Origin: an uncultured Treponema sp. | GTDB lineage: Bacteria; Spirochaetota; Spirochaetia; Treponematales; Treponemataceae | Direction of reading: 5' to 3' | Assembly: GCA_937894335.1 (NCBI GenBank) | Contig: CALCRU010000055.1 | Location: 1-64,000, forward strand | Length of the DNA: 64,000 nt | Translations under genes and position numbers: made by a program | The notes under the pieces: generated by a model | Told to the model about the DNA's origin: nothing | The model's input: the letters and a program-made list of their open reading frames with translations, nothing else | Databases searched by the model: none | Shown: piece after piece, positions 51,783 to 61,647 of the stretch | Numbering within the stretch: the first letter of the stretch is position 1 | Layout: every line of letters begins with the position of its first letter

Positions 51783-54700
51783 TTATACAGGTAATTTGTA
51801 AATTATACCAGTAGTTTTTTCGTTTTTTGCCGCAATTACGGGCTCTCCGCACAAAACCACAGCACAAGCCTTTTTAACTGATTTTTCGTACCTAAGGGCC
51901 GCAGAGTGAATGTCACAAGCCTTCATGTTAATAAGCCATTCAAGACGCCTCTTTTTTTGAGCATTTGTAAGTCCGTAAAGCTTCCATAAAAAACCTGTTG
52001 CACCTGTACCAGACGGCACTCTTGGCTCAATTTCTACGGAATAGCAGCCTATAACAGCCTTTTCAACCTCGTCAGCGTCAAATTTCTTTCTAGCCAAAGC
52101 AGGAATAATTTCCCTAAAGGATTCAAGGGAACGGAAAGGATCAGGATCTCGGTAAGTTGCAAACCTGCTTACCCCAGAATCACTGTCTGGAGAAAGCATT
52201 ACCCCGTAAGCGCCTCCGTTAGTCCTTATGGCCTGCCAGAATTCCTGAGTTTCTGCTCCGTGGCAGAACACTTCGTCTGCAATGCAGTGTTTTGTGTCAA
52301 AGCCTGCACTGTCAAAGGCAGTTCCCAAAAATCCCACAGTACCCGGAATAATGAAAGTTTCTCTAACAAAGGAATTTTCTCCGCCCGATTTTTTTGAAAT
52401 GCGGTAGCGCGAAGGAATTTTTGTAAGAGCATAAAAGTCTTCGTCAGGATAAGAAAGTTTTTTTACGGGAGGAGTAAGGGAAACTTTTTCTATAAAGCCG
52501 GGAAGACATTTTTTTACAAGGGCCACCCCAGATTTATCCGCCGTAATGTGAATAACCGCTCCACCCTTTTTAATAGTCTTGAACATAGAGTTAAGTTTTG
52601 CAGAAGTCTTTTTTACAGGAAGATCTGCAATCATTTTTTCGTTATAGAGGGAAGTTAGGCCTTCAAGAATTTCAGTAATTGCTGCGTTACGGTTTTTTGT
52701 GCACTGAGCCCTCATAACTGCATAGACATGTCCACTGGGAAGCACAGAAGACATTCCGTTGTTGTGGTTTTCAGTTATTACATCTTCCAGTCTTTCCACA
52801 TCAGAAAAATCTGTTTTAGAAATACAGTCCGAAAGCACATCAAAAGCCAGAGATGTTTTCTGTTCCAAAACCTTAAAATGAAAGACCAACCAGTTACGGT
52901 CAAACCACACACAGTCAGAGTCTGGAGAAGAAAGAGATTTTTCGGGAGCATGGGCATGCCTTATGTAAGCACCAAAACCGCCCGTTACCGAATGGATTCG
53001 TGCAAGAGCCTCGTTCCAAGGACAACCCTTCCAGCCCACATCCACAAGACTGTTTGCAAGAGTCGAAAGGTAGACAAAATCTTTTGGAGAAAGAACATCA
53101 AGGGGGAATGCCACATCTGCATAAACAATTCCGTTTGTTTCAAGTTCGTTTACAAAAAGAGGGAGTCCGCTTACAGAAGAAACTTTTGTATATATCTTTT
53201 CAAAGTCAGAAGAAAGTTCCTTAACAGAAATGTGGGGCATGCATTTTTCAAATTCAGAATCCACATTGGAAGACTGAAAGCGGTGCATGCGCAAAAGGTT
53301 CGCTTCTATTTTCTTTTTTGAAGATTCCTCCGAAAGTTTTTTTGCAAGGGCTTTTTCTTTCTGAGACCTTTTCTTTGTCCACGAAAGTGAAGGAGTTATT
53401 ACAATAAGAGAACACTCCTCGTTTTCAAGAAGCATTTCTTTTATTAGATTGGGAATATAGGACGGATTTTCTTCTATGTTTTTAAGGATAAAGTCTATTG
53501 CCTTTTTGTTAAGAAGGGTTTCCCAAGGTTTGGCTCCGTACAGCCAGCCGCGCAAAGCCCTACGAAGATAAACAAGCGAGTAAGGACCGTTGTACCTTCT
53601 AATTTCCTGAGTCGTAAATGAAAAGCTCATGGAAGTTCTGTCCACATCGTCTTTTGAAATTCCCCTGCGGCAAAGTTCCTTAAGGGCATTCATTACAACT
53701 CGTTTTATTTTTTCCGCATTTTTTGCAGAGGAACCCCTAAGTCCAACGCACATACTCTTAAGGGGAATGTGAATGTCTTCGCTAGTCTGAGGAGCAAGGT
53801 CTTCTCCCAATCCGCTGTCAAGAAGAGCCTTTGCAACAGGAGCACAGTCATCACCCCAAAGCAGGTCTCCAAGAAAAAGAAGCTGCATTGGAAAAAGCAA
53901 GGGATCTTTTTTGTAGCCGTTAAGACGCCAAGCCAGAACCACAGTGTCTTTGTTTTTTTCTTCACTGTCATCGGTGTCAGCAGGACCGTAAGCATGAACA
54001 AAGGGACGCACCTTCTGAGCCTTAAGGTTAAGGGGCAAGACGCATTTTTTTCCGGCAGAAGAAATTCTTTCAAGCACTGAGCGGTTGATGAATTCAAGCT
54101 GCTCTTGAGTAGGAATGTTTCCGTATAAAAAGACCAAGCAGTTTGCAGGACAATAGTATTTTTTGTGAAAGCTTTTAAACTGACTGTAAGTAAGGCTTGG
54201 AATTACCAGAGGGTCGCCCCCCGAATCATTTGCATAGGAAGTGCCTTCCGTCATTACAAAATCTATCGTGTCGTTGGCGGCTGTGTCAAACGAAGAATAG
54301 ACACCCTTCATTTCGTTAAAGACTACACCCTGAATGCAGGGCTTGCCGTTTTCGTCGTATTCAAGGCGGTGTCCTTCCTGCATAAAGATTTCCTTTCTTA
54401 ACAGAGGAAAAAACACAGCATCAGAATAAACTCCCATTAAGTTAAAGTAGTCGGCCTTTACCTGAGAACTTGCTGGAAACGCTGTATGGTCAGAAGCGGT
54501 ATATGCGTTAAGGTAAGTCTTTATGCTTTGGTTTGCAAGACGAATAAAAGGGTCTTTAAGAGGATACTTTTCTGAACCGCACAGGACACTGTGTTCCAGA
54601 ACATGAGCCACACCAGTGCTGTTTTTGCATGGAGTACGAAATGCAAAGGCAAAAAGATTTTCTGGATCGGCATTTAAAAGATGAAAAACCTCCATGCCCA

Positions 54701-54797
54701 TTGTTCTGTGTCTAAGGTAGATTCCCGTAGAAGCACAGTCGGGAACAGGCACCACATCTAAAACTTCAAATCCGCAGACAAGATCGCCTTTTTTCAT
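51783..54797 (-). CDS. M16C metallopeptidase, PreP/Cym1-like
   Basis: 1004 residues, the full clam-shell form with two halves of about 500. The inverted zinc motif HxxEH is present in VAHVLEHSVLCGSEKYPLKD (His, Glu and His near residues 64-68), followed by the M16C-typical NDHT-like ASDHTAFPAS and the downstream metal-ligand Glu in VFNEMKGVYSS. No signal peptide, so it is cytosolic. Family members degrade free oligopeptides such as cleaved signal peptides. It overlaps the fliG1-like gene by 4 bases, an unexpected partner. Confidence 0.9.
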   Translation of the reverse strand: MKKGDLVCGFEVLDVVPVPDCASTGIYLRHRTMGMEVFHLLNADPENLFAFAFRTPCKNSTGVAHVLEHSVLCGSEKYPLKDPFIRLANQSIKTYLNAYTASDHTAFPASSQVKADYFNLMGVYSDAVFFPLLRKEIFMQEGHRLEYDENGKPCIQGVVFNEMKGVYSSFDTAANDTIDFVMTEGTSYANDSGGDPLVIPSLTYSQFKSFHKKYYCPANCLVFLYGNIPTQEQLEFINRSVLERISSAGKKCVLPLNLKAQKVRPFVHAYGPADTDDSEEKNKDTVVLAWRLNGYKKDPLLFPMQLLFLGDLLWGDDCAPVAKALLDSGLGEDLAPQTSEDIHIPLKSMCVGLRGSSAKNAEKIKRVVMNALKELCRRGISKDDVDRTSMSFSFTTQEIRRYNGPYSLVYLRRALRGWLYGAKPWETLLNKKAIDFILKNIEENPSYIPNLIKEMLLENEECSLIVITPSLSWTKKRSQKEKALAKKLSEESSKKKIEANLLRMHRFQSSNVDSEFEKCMPHISVKELSSDFEKIYTKVSSVSGLPLFVNELETNGIVYADVAFPLDVLSPKDFVYLSTLANSLVDVGWKGCPWNEALARIHSVTGGFGAYIRHAHAPEKSLSSPDSDCVWFDRNWLVFHFKVLEQKTSLAFDVLSDCISKTDFSDVERLEDVITENHNNGMSSVLPSGHVYAVMRAQCTKNRNAAITEILEGLTSLYNEKMIADLPVKKTSAKLNSMFKTIKKGGAVIHITADKSGVALVKKCLPGFIEKVSLTPPVKKLSYPDEDFYALTKIPSRYRISKKSGGENSFVRETFIIPGTVGFLGTAFDSAGFDTKHCIADEVFCHGAETQEFWQAIRTNGGAYGVMLSPDSDSGVSRFATYRDPDPFRSLESFREIIPALARKKFDADEVEKAVIGCYSVEIEPRVPSGTGATGFLWKLYGLTNAQKKRRLEWLINMKACDIHSAALRYEKSVKKACAVVLCGEPVIAAKNEKTTGIIYKLPV

Positions 54798-56077
54798 ACA
54801 TACACCTCACCGTCGTCGCGGCTCTTAATGTAAAGTTCACCCTCTTCCCAGGCACGGCGAAGCTTTGCATAAAACCAAGAAGTAAGCCTTTCACTGTCGC
54901 TCCTTCTTATGGGGAACTGAAGCTGCTCTTCTTCAAGAATGACATCTCCCCGTGTTTTGGAAACATTATGCAGAAGTTTTGTTCTAAACTCTTCGTTCTT
55001 GCCGTAAATCAGAATGGCAATATCTGAATCGCTCATATCGTGAAGAACCTTCTGCAGATAGCGGTCGTCACTTTCAAGAACATCTTCTTCGGTAAAGAGG
55101 CGTTCCCTTAGGTCAGCACCAAGTTCAGGATCTTGACTGCTAAGGTTTTTAATTATGCTCTGTTCCACAAGAGGATCCATGCGCTTAAGAATTTGTGCAA
55201 GCACACCCCTGCCGTCAAGGTTCTGGGAATTTTCAGTATTTTGGGTAAGCATTTTTTCGTGCAGGGACTTGTCTATATTGCTCATTATTTCGGGAGACAC
55301 AGGCTTCATTTTTGCAAGACGCAGAACAATGGCTTTCTTTAGTTTGTCGTCCATTGCACTAATTACATCCGCAGCCTTTTTAGGTTCTATTTGAGAAAGC
55401 ACAAGAGCCTGCACAGCCTCGCTTTCTCCGTCCAGAAGGATTCGGATTCTTTCGCTGTTTGCATCAGCCAAATATTCAAAGGGCTTTCCCTGAGAGTAAG
55501 GCACAGATTTTTCTATAAGCTGCTGAGCTTTTTCGCTTCCGTAGGCTTTGGTAAGAATACTTCGTGCAGTATCCAGTCCGCCGTCTTCTCTGGACTTTTC
55601 AAGAAGAGCGTTAAATTCCGTAAGTACCTGTTCAGCCTCTTCCTTGCTTACACTTTTTATGGAAGCAATTTCAGGAATGATTTTTTCAGTCTGTTCCTCG
55701 GTAAGATGAGGCATTATTTTTGCAGCTTCGTCAATTCCTATTACCACAAGAAATTTAGCAACCCTGCGGTATATACTTTCGCCTTCTCCTGTCTTGGGAG
55801 CTTCTGGGACTTTAATAAGTGCGCCAGATTTAAGTGCATCTGCAGCATTTTTTACATCTTCGGGAGTGGCAGACTTTTTCTTTTCAAACCAAGTACCTGT
55901 CTGGGCTGCCCTTTCCGCTTCCCGTAAAGTTTTTTCATCTTCCTTTTTGCTAGAAAGAATTTCTGCAACCTGAGAGTTAACTTTTTCAAAAATAGGTTTA
56001 TGAACTAAGGGCTTTTTTTCTTCAACTTTGCCTGTATTTTTCATGTAGGCGTTAAGCCTGTAATCGTTGGAATCCAT
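54794..56077 (-). CDS. fliG1: FliG paralogue (spirochaetal FliG1)
   Basis: 427 residues. An N-terminal extension of about 80 charged residues precedes a FliG-like N domain (YRRVAKFLVVIGIDEAAKIM), the middle domain (PFEYLADANSERIRILLDGE) and a C-terminal domain (DDRYLQKVLHDMSDSDIAIL, ERLTSWFYAKLRRAWEEGEL). Spirochaetes have two FliG proteins; FliG2 is the main rotor switch, and FliG1 in Borrelia affects the flagella at one cell end. The EHPQ motif typical of canonical FliG is missing here, which fits FliG1. It sits apart from other flagellar genes, upstream of the M16C peptidase. Confidence 0.8.
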   Translation of the reverse strand: MDSNDYRLNAYMKNTGKVEEKKPLVHKPIFEKVNSQVAEILSSKKEDEKTLREAERAAQTGTWFEKKKSATPEDVKNAADALKSGALIKVPEAPKTGEGESIYRRVAKFLVVIGIDEAAKIMPHLTEEQTEKIIPEIASIKSVSKEEAEQVLTEFNALLEKSREDGGLDTARSILTKAYGSEKAQQLIEKSVPYSQGKPFEYLADANSERIRILLDGESEAVQALVLSQIEPKKAADVISAMDDKLKKAIVLRLAKMKPVSPEIMSNIDKSLHEKMLTQNTENSQNLDGRGVLAQILKRMDPLVEQSIIKNLSSQDPELGADLRERLFTEEDVLESDDRYLQKVLHDMSDSDIAILIYGKNEEFRTKLLHNVSKTRGDVILEEEQLQFPIRRSDSERLTSWFYAKLRRAWEEGELYIKSRDDGEVYV

Positions 56078-56083
56078 AGATAC

Positions 56084-56089
56084 ATTCTA
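56084..56089 (-). promoter_or_regulatory. fliG1 -10 element, leaderless type
   Basis: TAGAAT on the minus strand, six bases from the ATG at 56077. No ribosome site and no convincing -35. Divergent from the sbcD promoter within the same 55-base gap. Confidence 0.5.
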
Positions 56090-56096
56090 TAAGTAA

Positions 56097-56126
56097 TAGA
56101 CTTTAAAATCTAGCCCATGCTACAAT
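56097..56126 (+). promoter_or_regulatory. sbcD promoter, leaderless type
   Basis: TAGACT (56097-56102), an 18-base spacer and TACAAT (56121-56126), then six bases to the sbcD ATG at 56133. GGTG in that gap is too close to act as a ribosome site. Confidence 0.6.
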
Positions 56127-56132
56127 GGTGAC

Positions 56133-57326
56133 ATGAAACTCCTCCACACATCCGACTGGCATTTGGGAAAACTCTTTTTTGAACATTCACTTCACGAAGA
56201 CCAGCTTTATTTTTTTAGTCAGCTAAAGGACGAACTTAAAACCGAAAAAGAAAAAGGTCAAGGCTACCATGCCCTTGTAATTGCAGGAGACATTTACGAC
56301 AGACAGGTTGCCCCCTCGGATTCTGTTTACGCTTTGGGAGTTTTTATTTCGGAACTGCACGAGGCCTTTCCTTCTCTGCACATTTTTATGACAGCAGGAA
56401 ACCACGACAGCGCAGAACGGCTTTCTTTTTTGCAAGCCCCCCTAAGCAAGCAGAACATTCACATTTGCTCGGACTGTAAGAATATGACCACACCTGTAAT
56501 AGTGGATGACACAGCAGTTTATCAGCTTCCCTACCTTACTCCAGGATGTGTAAGGAACAAAGAAGAAGCGGACCTTTTTGAAAGAAAGTTAAGAAGTCAG
56601 CAGGAACTTTTAGACGAGGCTGTTAGGCAGATTGAGGAAGCCCATAAGAAAAACTACGGCGGAATGCAAAGCCTTTTATGCGCCCATCTTTTTGCATCGG
56701 GAGCAGACATAGGAGAGTCCGAACGGAATGCAGTCGGTACGGCAGACCAGATAGACGCAAAGACACTTTCTCCTTTTACATATGTTGCACTGGGACACAT
56801 TCACAGCGCACAGAAGGCGGCAAAAAACGCATGGTATTCAGGATCTCCCCTTTCCTACTCATTTAACGAAAAGCTTACAAAAAAATTCTTTATGAGGGTT
56901 ATCCTAAGCGATGGAAAATTTGAACTGGAAAAAATTCCAGTAAAGCCTCTTCACGAAGTTTCAGTAATAAGCGACACTTTTGAAAACGTCCTTCATGCAA
57001 AAAAATATGAAGACTATAGGGACAACTACATTCAAGTTTTGTGCAAGGACACGGAACTTATTGCCAACCCCATGTCTCTTTTGCGCACAAGGTTTCCCAA
57101 CATTCTTTCTTTTACATATGCACAAAGAGAAAGTTCAGTGGCATCAGCGACACTAGAAGAAAGGCGAAAACTTCTTAACAAAAAAGGCAGAGAGGGCAAG
57201 GCAGAAATTTTTAACGCATTTCTTGAAGACCTTTACGGAAAGGAAAACCTTGATTCAGATGCGATTGTAAAAAAAGAAAAGGCCCTCTTCCAAAAACTTG
57301 CAGCCCAGCTGGAGGATGAAGAATGA
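56133..57326 (+). CDS. sbcD: Exonuclease SbcCD nuclease subunit
   Basis: The Mre11-type nuclease of SbcCD, which cuts hairpins and protein-blocked DNA ends. 397 residues. Metal-binding phosphoesterase motifs: LLHTSDWHLGK (D-x-H), VIAGDIYDRQVAPSD (G-D-x-x-D), MTAGNHDSAERL (G-N-H-D), LLCAHLFASG (H) and VALGHIHSAQ (G-H-x-H). All are intact. The stop overlaps the sbcC ATG by 4 bases (ATGA). Confidence 0.96.
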   Translation: MKLLHTSDWHLGKLFFEHSLHEDQLYFFSQLKDELKTEKEKGQGYHALVIAGDIYDRQVAPSDSVYALGVFISELHEAFPSLHIFMTAGNHDSAERLSFLQAPLSKQNIHICSDCKNMTTPVIVDDTAVYQLPYLTPGCVRNKEEADLFERKLRSQQELLDEAVRQIEEAHKKNYGGMQSLLCAHLFASGADIGESERNAVGTADQIDAKTLSPFTYVALGHIHSAQKAAKNAWYSGSPLSYSFNEKLTKKFFMRVILSDGKFELEKIPVKPLHEVSVISDTFENVLHAKKYEDYRDNYIQVLCKDTELIANPMSLLRTRFPNILSFTYAQRESSVASATLEERRKLLNKKGREGKAEIFNAFLEDLYGKENLDSDAIVKKEKALFQKLAAQLEDEE

Positions 57327-60133
57327 AACTGCTTAACCTTCACATGAAAAACATAGGGCCATACCTTGACCAAACCATAGACTTTACCCAACTTGAAGAC
57401 ATGTTCCTTATTACAGGAAAAACTGGAAGCGGAAAGACCACAATTTTTGACGCAGTAACATACGCACTCTACGGAAGCCTTCCTGGAAAGAGGGATGTAA
57501 CGGGAGAGGCACACATACACTCAGACTTTGCAAAGGAAGAAGACGAAGCATTTGTAGACCTTACTTTTTCCATTGGGGAACAAAAGTATCGGGTGCAAAG
57601 AAAAGTTCCCGGCGTAAGAATAACACGCACTGGAAACAGAACAAAATCCACAGGCGAAGTTGACCTTTCTGCATGGGACGGAAGCGTATGGAAAAACTGG
57701 GAAGGAAAGTCTCTGGAAATAAACAGAAAAATTCAGGACGACATAATAGGACTTACAGTTGACGAATTCAAACAAATTGTACTTCTTCCCCAAGGAGAGT
57801 TTGCGGAATTTCTAAGCCAGACTCCGATGCAAAGAAAAGAAACACTTTCAAAACTTTTTCCCGTCTCATTTTACACAAGGCTGTGCCAAAAAACGGAAGA
57901 CCTTGCAAAAGAGGCAAAGCTAGAAATGAGCCGAGTGCAAAAAAATCTGGAGGAAGCGTTAAGAAATTTTGACGGCGAAGAAAGAGAGGCTCGCCTTTTG
58001 CAAATAGAAAAGGAAATGTCTGCCCTTCAAAAAAGCACGGAAGAATTTAGTCCCAAGATTCAGGAGTTTGTAAAAAAACACACTGAGGCAGAACAAAAAA
58101 AGGAACTTGCTAGGGAAGCCTTAAAACTTGCGCAAGAAAAAAATCTTCTTGAAACAAAAAAAGAGCAAATGAAAGTTCTTGAAAAAAAACTTTCAAAGGC
58201 ACAGGAAGCCATGTTCCTTACCGAAAAAATAGGTACAAAAAAATCCCTTCTAGAAAGAATTGACCAGCAGAAAAAAGATCTTCAATCTTTGGAAGAAAAC
58301 CTTGCGAAAGAAAAAGAAAAAGCAGAGGAACTAAAGAAGTCTGCAGAAGAAATGAAAGAAGCCGCACAAAGAAAGGCAGACCTTGACATACAGATTCACG
58401 ACAGCGACGCTGCAATGGAAAAACTTAGTCTGATAGAAGAAGCCTCAAAGAAATTTGAAAATCAGAAAGAAAATGTCATTCAACTTTACATGCAGACTTA
58501 TCCTGCGGCACAAAAGGCTGAACAAAGCTTGCTCCAGTGCGAAGAAGACATTAAGTCAAACATTCAACTTGCAGAAAAAACTCGAACAAGCATTGAATCC
58601 CTTACGGAACAGAAAGCCAGTCACGAAAGAAACGAACTTTCAGTAACACTTGCCCTTACCCTTAAAGATGGGGAAGCCTGTCCTGTATGCGGTTCAAAGA
58701 CACATCCCTGCATTGCGGTAAGCCATGCTACAGAAATAAGCTTTGACGAAGAAATACAGATTCAAACCGCTGCAAAAAAAGCCCTTGAATTAGACAGGGA
58801 AGCCTTGTACGGCAAAAAGGAAAATCTTCAGGTTTCATGCCACATGCTCAGTTCAACTATAAGCGAACTTGAAGAAACTGCAAAAAGATACGGAATAGTT
58901 CTTCCGCAAAAAGAAAACATTCCTCCTCGTGAAAAAGAAATTCCCTCGCGGAACAACATAGAAAAACAAAGGCAGTGCATTTCTGAGGCACAAAAATTAC
59001 TTTACGAAACTCAGGGCAAGGTGGATGCTCTAAAGGGAGAAAGAACTCTTGACAGAAAGTCCCTTGAAAAACAAAAGCAAAACCTTTGCATGGAAAGAAA
59101 AAGTCTGGAAGAAAAAACTGAAGCCTACGAAAAGCAGGTACAGAAAAACATGCAGAACATTACTTCTCTTTCTGCAGAATGCGATTCGGTAAAAAATTCC
59201 ATGGAGCAAAACAGTCTCCTTATGGAAAAAACAAAAAAGGAAATTGAAACTCTACTTTTGCAGACTGCATTTAAGTCGGAAGAGGAAGTTCTTTCTTCTG
59301 CAATGGAAAAATCCCACTACGATGAAAGTCAGAAGGAACTTAAGAACTTTACGGAATCCTACCGCACCGTATGCGCAAGGCTTGAAGCAAACAAGACTGA
59401 TCCCACTCTTCTTGAATCCTACGAAAAAGAATGTATGGAACTGAAAAAAAATCTTTCCGCACTCCAAACAGAACACGAACAAGCTCAAAAAGAAATTTCA
59501 AGACTAAGAGAAGAAAAACAGACTGTAGAAATAGAAAGAAATCGCATACAGGCACTTGAAGAACAGGGCAAAAAACTTGGCAAAGAAAACGAAGCCCTTA
59601 TCCGTTTGGACGATGACATTAACGGACGAAAAAACAATCCTAAGAAAATTGCATTGGACTCATGGGTTCTGGGAACTTTTCTTGAGGATGTTCTTCTTGC
59701 CGCAAACCTGCGCTTTGAAACAATTTCTTCGGGACGATACAGATTTAATTTGCAGACAGAAAAAAAAGGCGGTCATGGCGAAAAGGGACTGGACATTACA
59801 GTAACCGACACCTACACGGGACTGGAGCGAAGTCCACTTTCACTTTCGGGCGGAGAAAAATTCATGGCATCCTTAAGTCTTGCCCTTGCCCTTACAGATG
59901 TGGTTCAGGCACAAAGCGGCGGCATAACGCTAGACTCTCTTTTTATTGACGAAGGATTTGGTTCCCTTGACGAGGAAGTGCTTTCAAATGCAGTTTCGGT
60001 TTTGGAAAGCATAAGAGAAAACAAGACAGTGGGAATCATAAGTCACATTGCATCACTTAACGATCCCATAAAAAACATTCTGCATGTAGAAAAAACAGAA
60101 AGCGGCAGCACCGTAAGCATAATAAAAAAGTAA
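57323..60133 (+). CDS. sbcC: Exonuclease SbcCD ATPase subunit
   Basis: The Rad50-type partner of SbcD. 936 residues: an N-terminal ATPase lobe with Walker A GKTGSGKTTIF (about 34-44), two long coiled-coil arms (about 195-430 and 480-790) separated by a zinc hook CPVCGSKTHPC (about 453-463), and the C-terminal lobe with signature LSLSGGEKFMASLSLALAL and Walker B LDSLFIDEGFGSLD. It is complete and translationally coupled to sbcD. The pair forms an operon with its own leaderless promoter. It ends facing the oad operon, across a shared terminator. Confidence 0.96.
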   Translation: MKLLNLHMKNIGPYLDQTIDFTQLEDMFLITGKTGSGKTTIFDAVTYALYGSLPGKRDVTGEAHIHSDFAKEEDEAFVDLTFSIGEQKYRVQRKVPGVRITRTGNRTKSTGEVDLSAWDGSVWKNWEGKSLEINRKIQDDIIGLTVDEFKQIVLLPQGEFAEFLSQTPMQRKETLSKLFPVSFYTRLCQKTEDLAKEAKLEMSRVQKNLEEALRNFDGEEREARLLQIEKEMSALQKSTEEFSPKIQEFVKKHTEAEQKKELAREALKLAQEKNLLETKKEQMKVLEKKLSKAQEAMFLTEKIGTKKSLLERIDQQKKDLQSLEENLAKEKEKAEELKKSAEEMKEAAQRKADLDIQIHDSDAAMEKLSLIEEASKKFENQKENVIQLYMQTYPAAQKAEQSLLQCEEDIKSNIQLAEKTRTSIESLTEQKASHERNELSVTLALTLKDGEACPVCGSKTHPCIAVSHATEISFDEEIQIQTAAKKALELDREALYGKKENLQVSCHMLSSTISELEETAKRYGIVLPQKENIPPREKEIPSRNNIEKQRQCISEAQKLLYETQGKVDALKGERTLDRKSLEKQKQNLCMERKSLEEKTEAYEKQVQKNMQNITSLSAECDSVKNSMEQNSLLMEKTKKEIETLLLQTAFKSEEEVLSSAMEKSHYDESQKELKNFTESYRTVCARLEANKTDPTLLESYEKECMELKKNLSALQTEHEQAQKEISRLREEKQTVEIERNRIQALEEQGKKLGKENEALIRLDDDINGRKNNPKKIALDSWVLGTFLEDVLLAANLRFETISSGRYRFNLQTEKKGGHGEKGLDITVTDTYTGLERSPLSLSGGEKFMASLSLALALTDVVQAQSGGITLDSLFIDEGFGSLDEEVLSNAVSVLESIRENKTVGIISHIASLNDPIKNILHVEKTESGSTVSIIKK

Positions 60134-60165
60134 AAAAAATGGGAAAGCCCAATTGGACTCTCCCA
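60132..60165 (-). terminator. Terminator of the oad operon
   Basis: On the minus strand a 13-bp stem with two G-U pairs (60153-60165 with 60140-60152) and almost no loop runs into eight T residues (complement of 60132-60139). The plus-strand version has two mismatches and no T tract, so it serves oadB rather than sbcC. Confidence 0.8.
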
Positions 60166-60191
60166 TCTAAAAATCTAAAACAGGCTAAAAA

Positions 60192-61634
60192 TTACAGGCC
60201 TGCAAAGGTTGCTATAAAGACACCAGCCGCTACGGCAGTACCAATTACGCCGGAAACATTTGGTCCCATTGCGTTCATCAGCAGGAAGTTTGAAGGATCC
60301 GCCTCTTGACCCACCTTGTTTGAAACACGGGCCGCCATAGGAACAGCAGAAACTCCAGCAGAACCTATAAGGGGATTTATTTTCTTACCCTTTGGCAGGA
60401 ATACATTCATCAGTTTTGCCATAAGGATTCCGCCTGCAGTAGCAATGCAGAATGCAACCAAACCAAGTACGATGATTCCGATAGACTTTGTGTTAATAAT
60501 TTTTTCAGGAGTCATCTGACTTCCAACGCCAAGAGAAAGCAAAATGGAAACAATGTTCATCATTTCGTTTTCCATGGTCTTTGAAAGCCTGTCTACAACA
60601 CCACACTGCTTTACAAAGTTTCCAAAAGCAAGCATTCCTATAAGGGGAGCGGCAGGAGGAAGAAGCAGGATTGTCAGAACCAGAAGCATCATTGGGAAAA
60701 GAATTTTTTCTGTCTTGCTTACAGGGCGAAGCTGATCCATGCGGATGAGCCTTTCCTTTTTGGTAGTAAGAGCCTTCATAATTGGAGGCTGAATTACAGG
60801 AACCAGAGCCATGTAAGAATAGGCTGCTACTGCAATAACAGCCATAAGTTCAGGAGCAAGTTTTCCAGAAACATAAATTGAAGTAGGACCATCGGCACCA
60901 CCAATGATTGCAATTGCACAGGCCTGAAGAATAGTGTAGTCGGTGTTAAGCCCCGGAATCAAATTCATAAGGGCAACGCCAAAAAGCGTAAAGAAGACGC
61001 CCAACTGAGCGGCAGCACCAAGCAGAGCAGTTTTGGGGTTTGCAATAAGAGGACCAAAGTCTGTCATTGCACCAATGCCCATAAAGATAAGCATGGGGAA
61101 AAACTCGTTTCCTACGCCGGCACTGTAAATTATGTGCAGCATTCCATCCGGAGCGTCACCCATTCCTGCACCCGGAATGTTTACAAGAATTGTACCGAAT
61201 CCGATGGGAATTAAAAGCAGAGGTTCAAAGCCCTTTGCCGCACCCAGCCAGACAATTACAAATCCTACGATAATCATAATGACATACTGCCAGCCAGGAG
61301 CCCTGTCAGAAAAAGCATCGTCTGCATGTGCCATTGCATTTTCCTGAGCAGCCTCCTGCGCTTCTTCCTGAGCAATTTCTTCAGCAGTTGCCCGATGAAT
61401 CATCTTGTAAATACCAGTAGACTTGCCAATGTTGGTAAGGAAAGACTTTACCGAAATGTCGTATTTTCCGTTCCAGTCTTCCGTTTTTGCAATGACACGA
61501 TCTACACCAGTTTTTGGAGAAGCCTTGTCCTGAGCAAAAATGTTGGTACCAAGAGAAATGAATGCCGCAACAGTAAGAAGTGCAAGCATTATAAAAGCAA
61601 TTTTCGTGTTGTTCTGAGCTTTTGATGTAGGCAT
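60192..61634 (-). CDS. oadB: Oxaloacetate decarboxylase beta subunit (sodium pump)
   Basis: 480 residues from the ATG at 61634, preceded by GGGGAGGAAC. The membrane subunit that decarboxylates carboxybiotin and exports Na+. An N-terminal helix (about 11-35) and a periplasmic or cytosolic insert rich in Ala/Glu/Gln (about 85-110, EIAQEEAQEAAQENA) precede the conserved core of about ten helices, with signature GGADGPTSIYVSGKLAP and the C-terminal GSAGVSAVPMAARV and NAMGPNVSGVIGTA. The N-terminal extension is longer than in the enterobacterial protein. Co-transcribed with oadA (13-base gap). Confidence 0.93.
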   Translation of the reverse strand: MPTSKAQNNTKIAFIMLALLTVAAFISLGTNIFAQDKASPKTGVDRVIAKTEDWNGKYDISVKSFLTNIGKSTGIYKMIHRATAEEIAQEEAQEAAQENAMAHADDAFSDRAPGWQYVIMIIVGFVIVWLGAAKGFEPLLLIPIGFGTILVNIPGAGMGDAPDGMLHIIYSAGVGNEFFPMLIFMGIGAMTDFGPLIANPKTALLGAAAQLGVFFTLFGVALMNLIPGLNTDYTILQACAIAIIGGADGPTSIYVSGKLAPELMAVIAVAAYSYMALVPVIQPPIMKALTTKKERLIRMDQLRPVSKTEKILFPMMLLVLTILLLPPAAPLIGMLAFGNFVKQCGVVDRLSKTMENEMMNIVSILLSLGVGSQMTPEKIINTKSIGIIVLGLVAFCIATAGGILMAKLMNVFLPKGKKINPLIGSAGVSAVPMAARVSNKVGQEADPSNFLLMNAMGPNVSGVIGTAVAAGVFIATFAGL

Positions 61635-61647
61635 TGTTCCTCCCCTA

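Noticed and set aside
60140..60165. Terminator for sbcC on the plus strand
   Set aside because: In that direction the stem has two A-C mismatches and no T tract follows; it fits the minus-strand oad operon.
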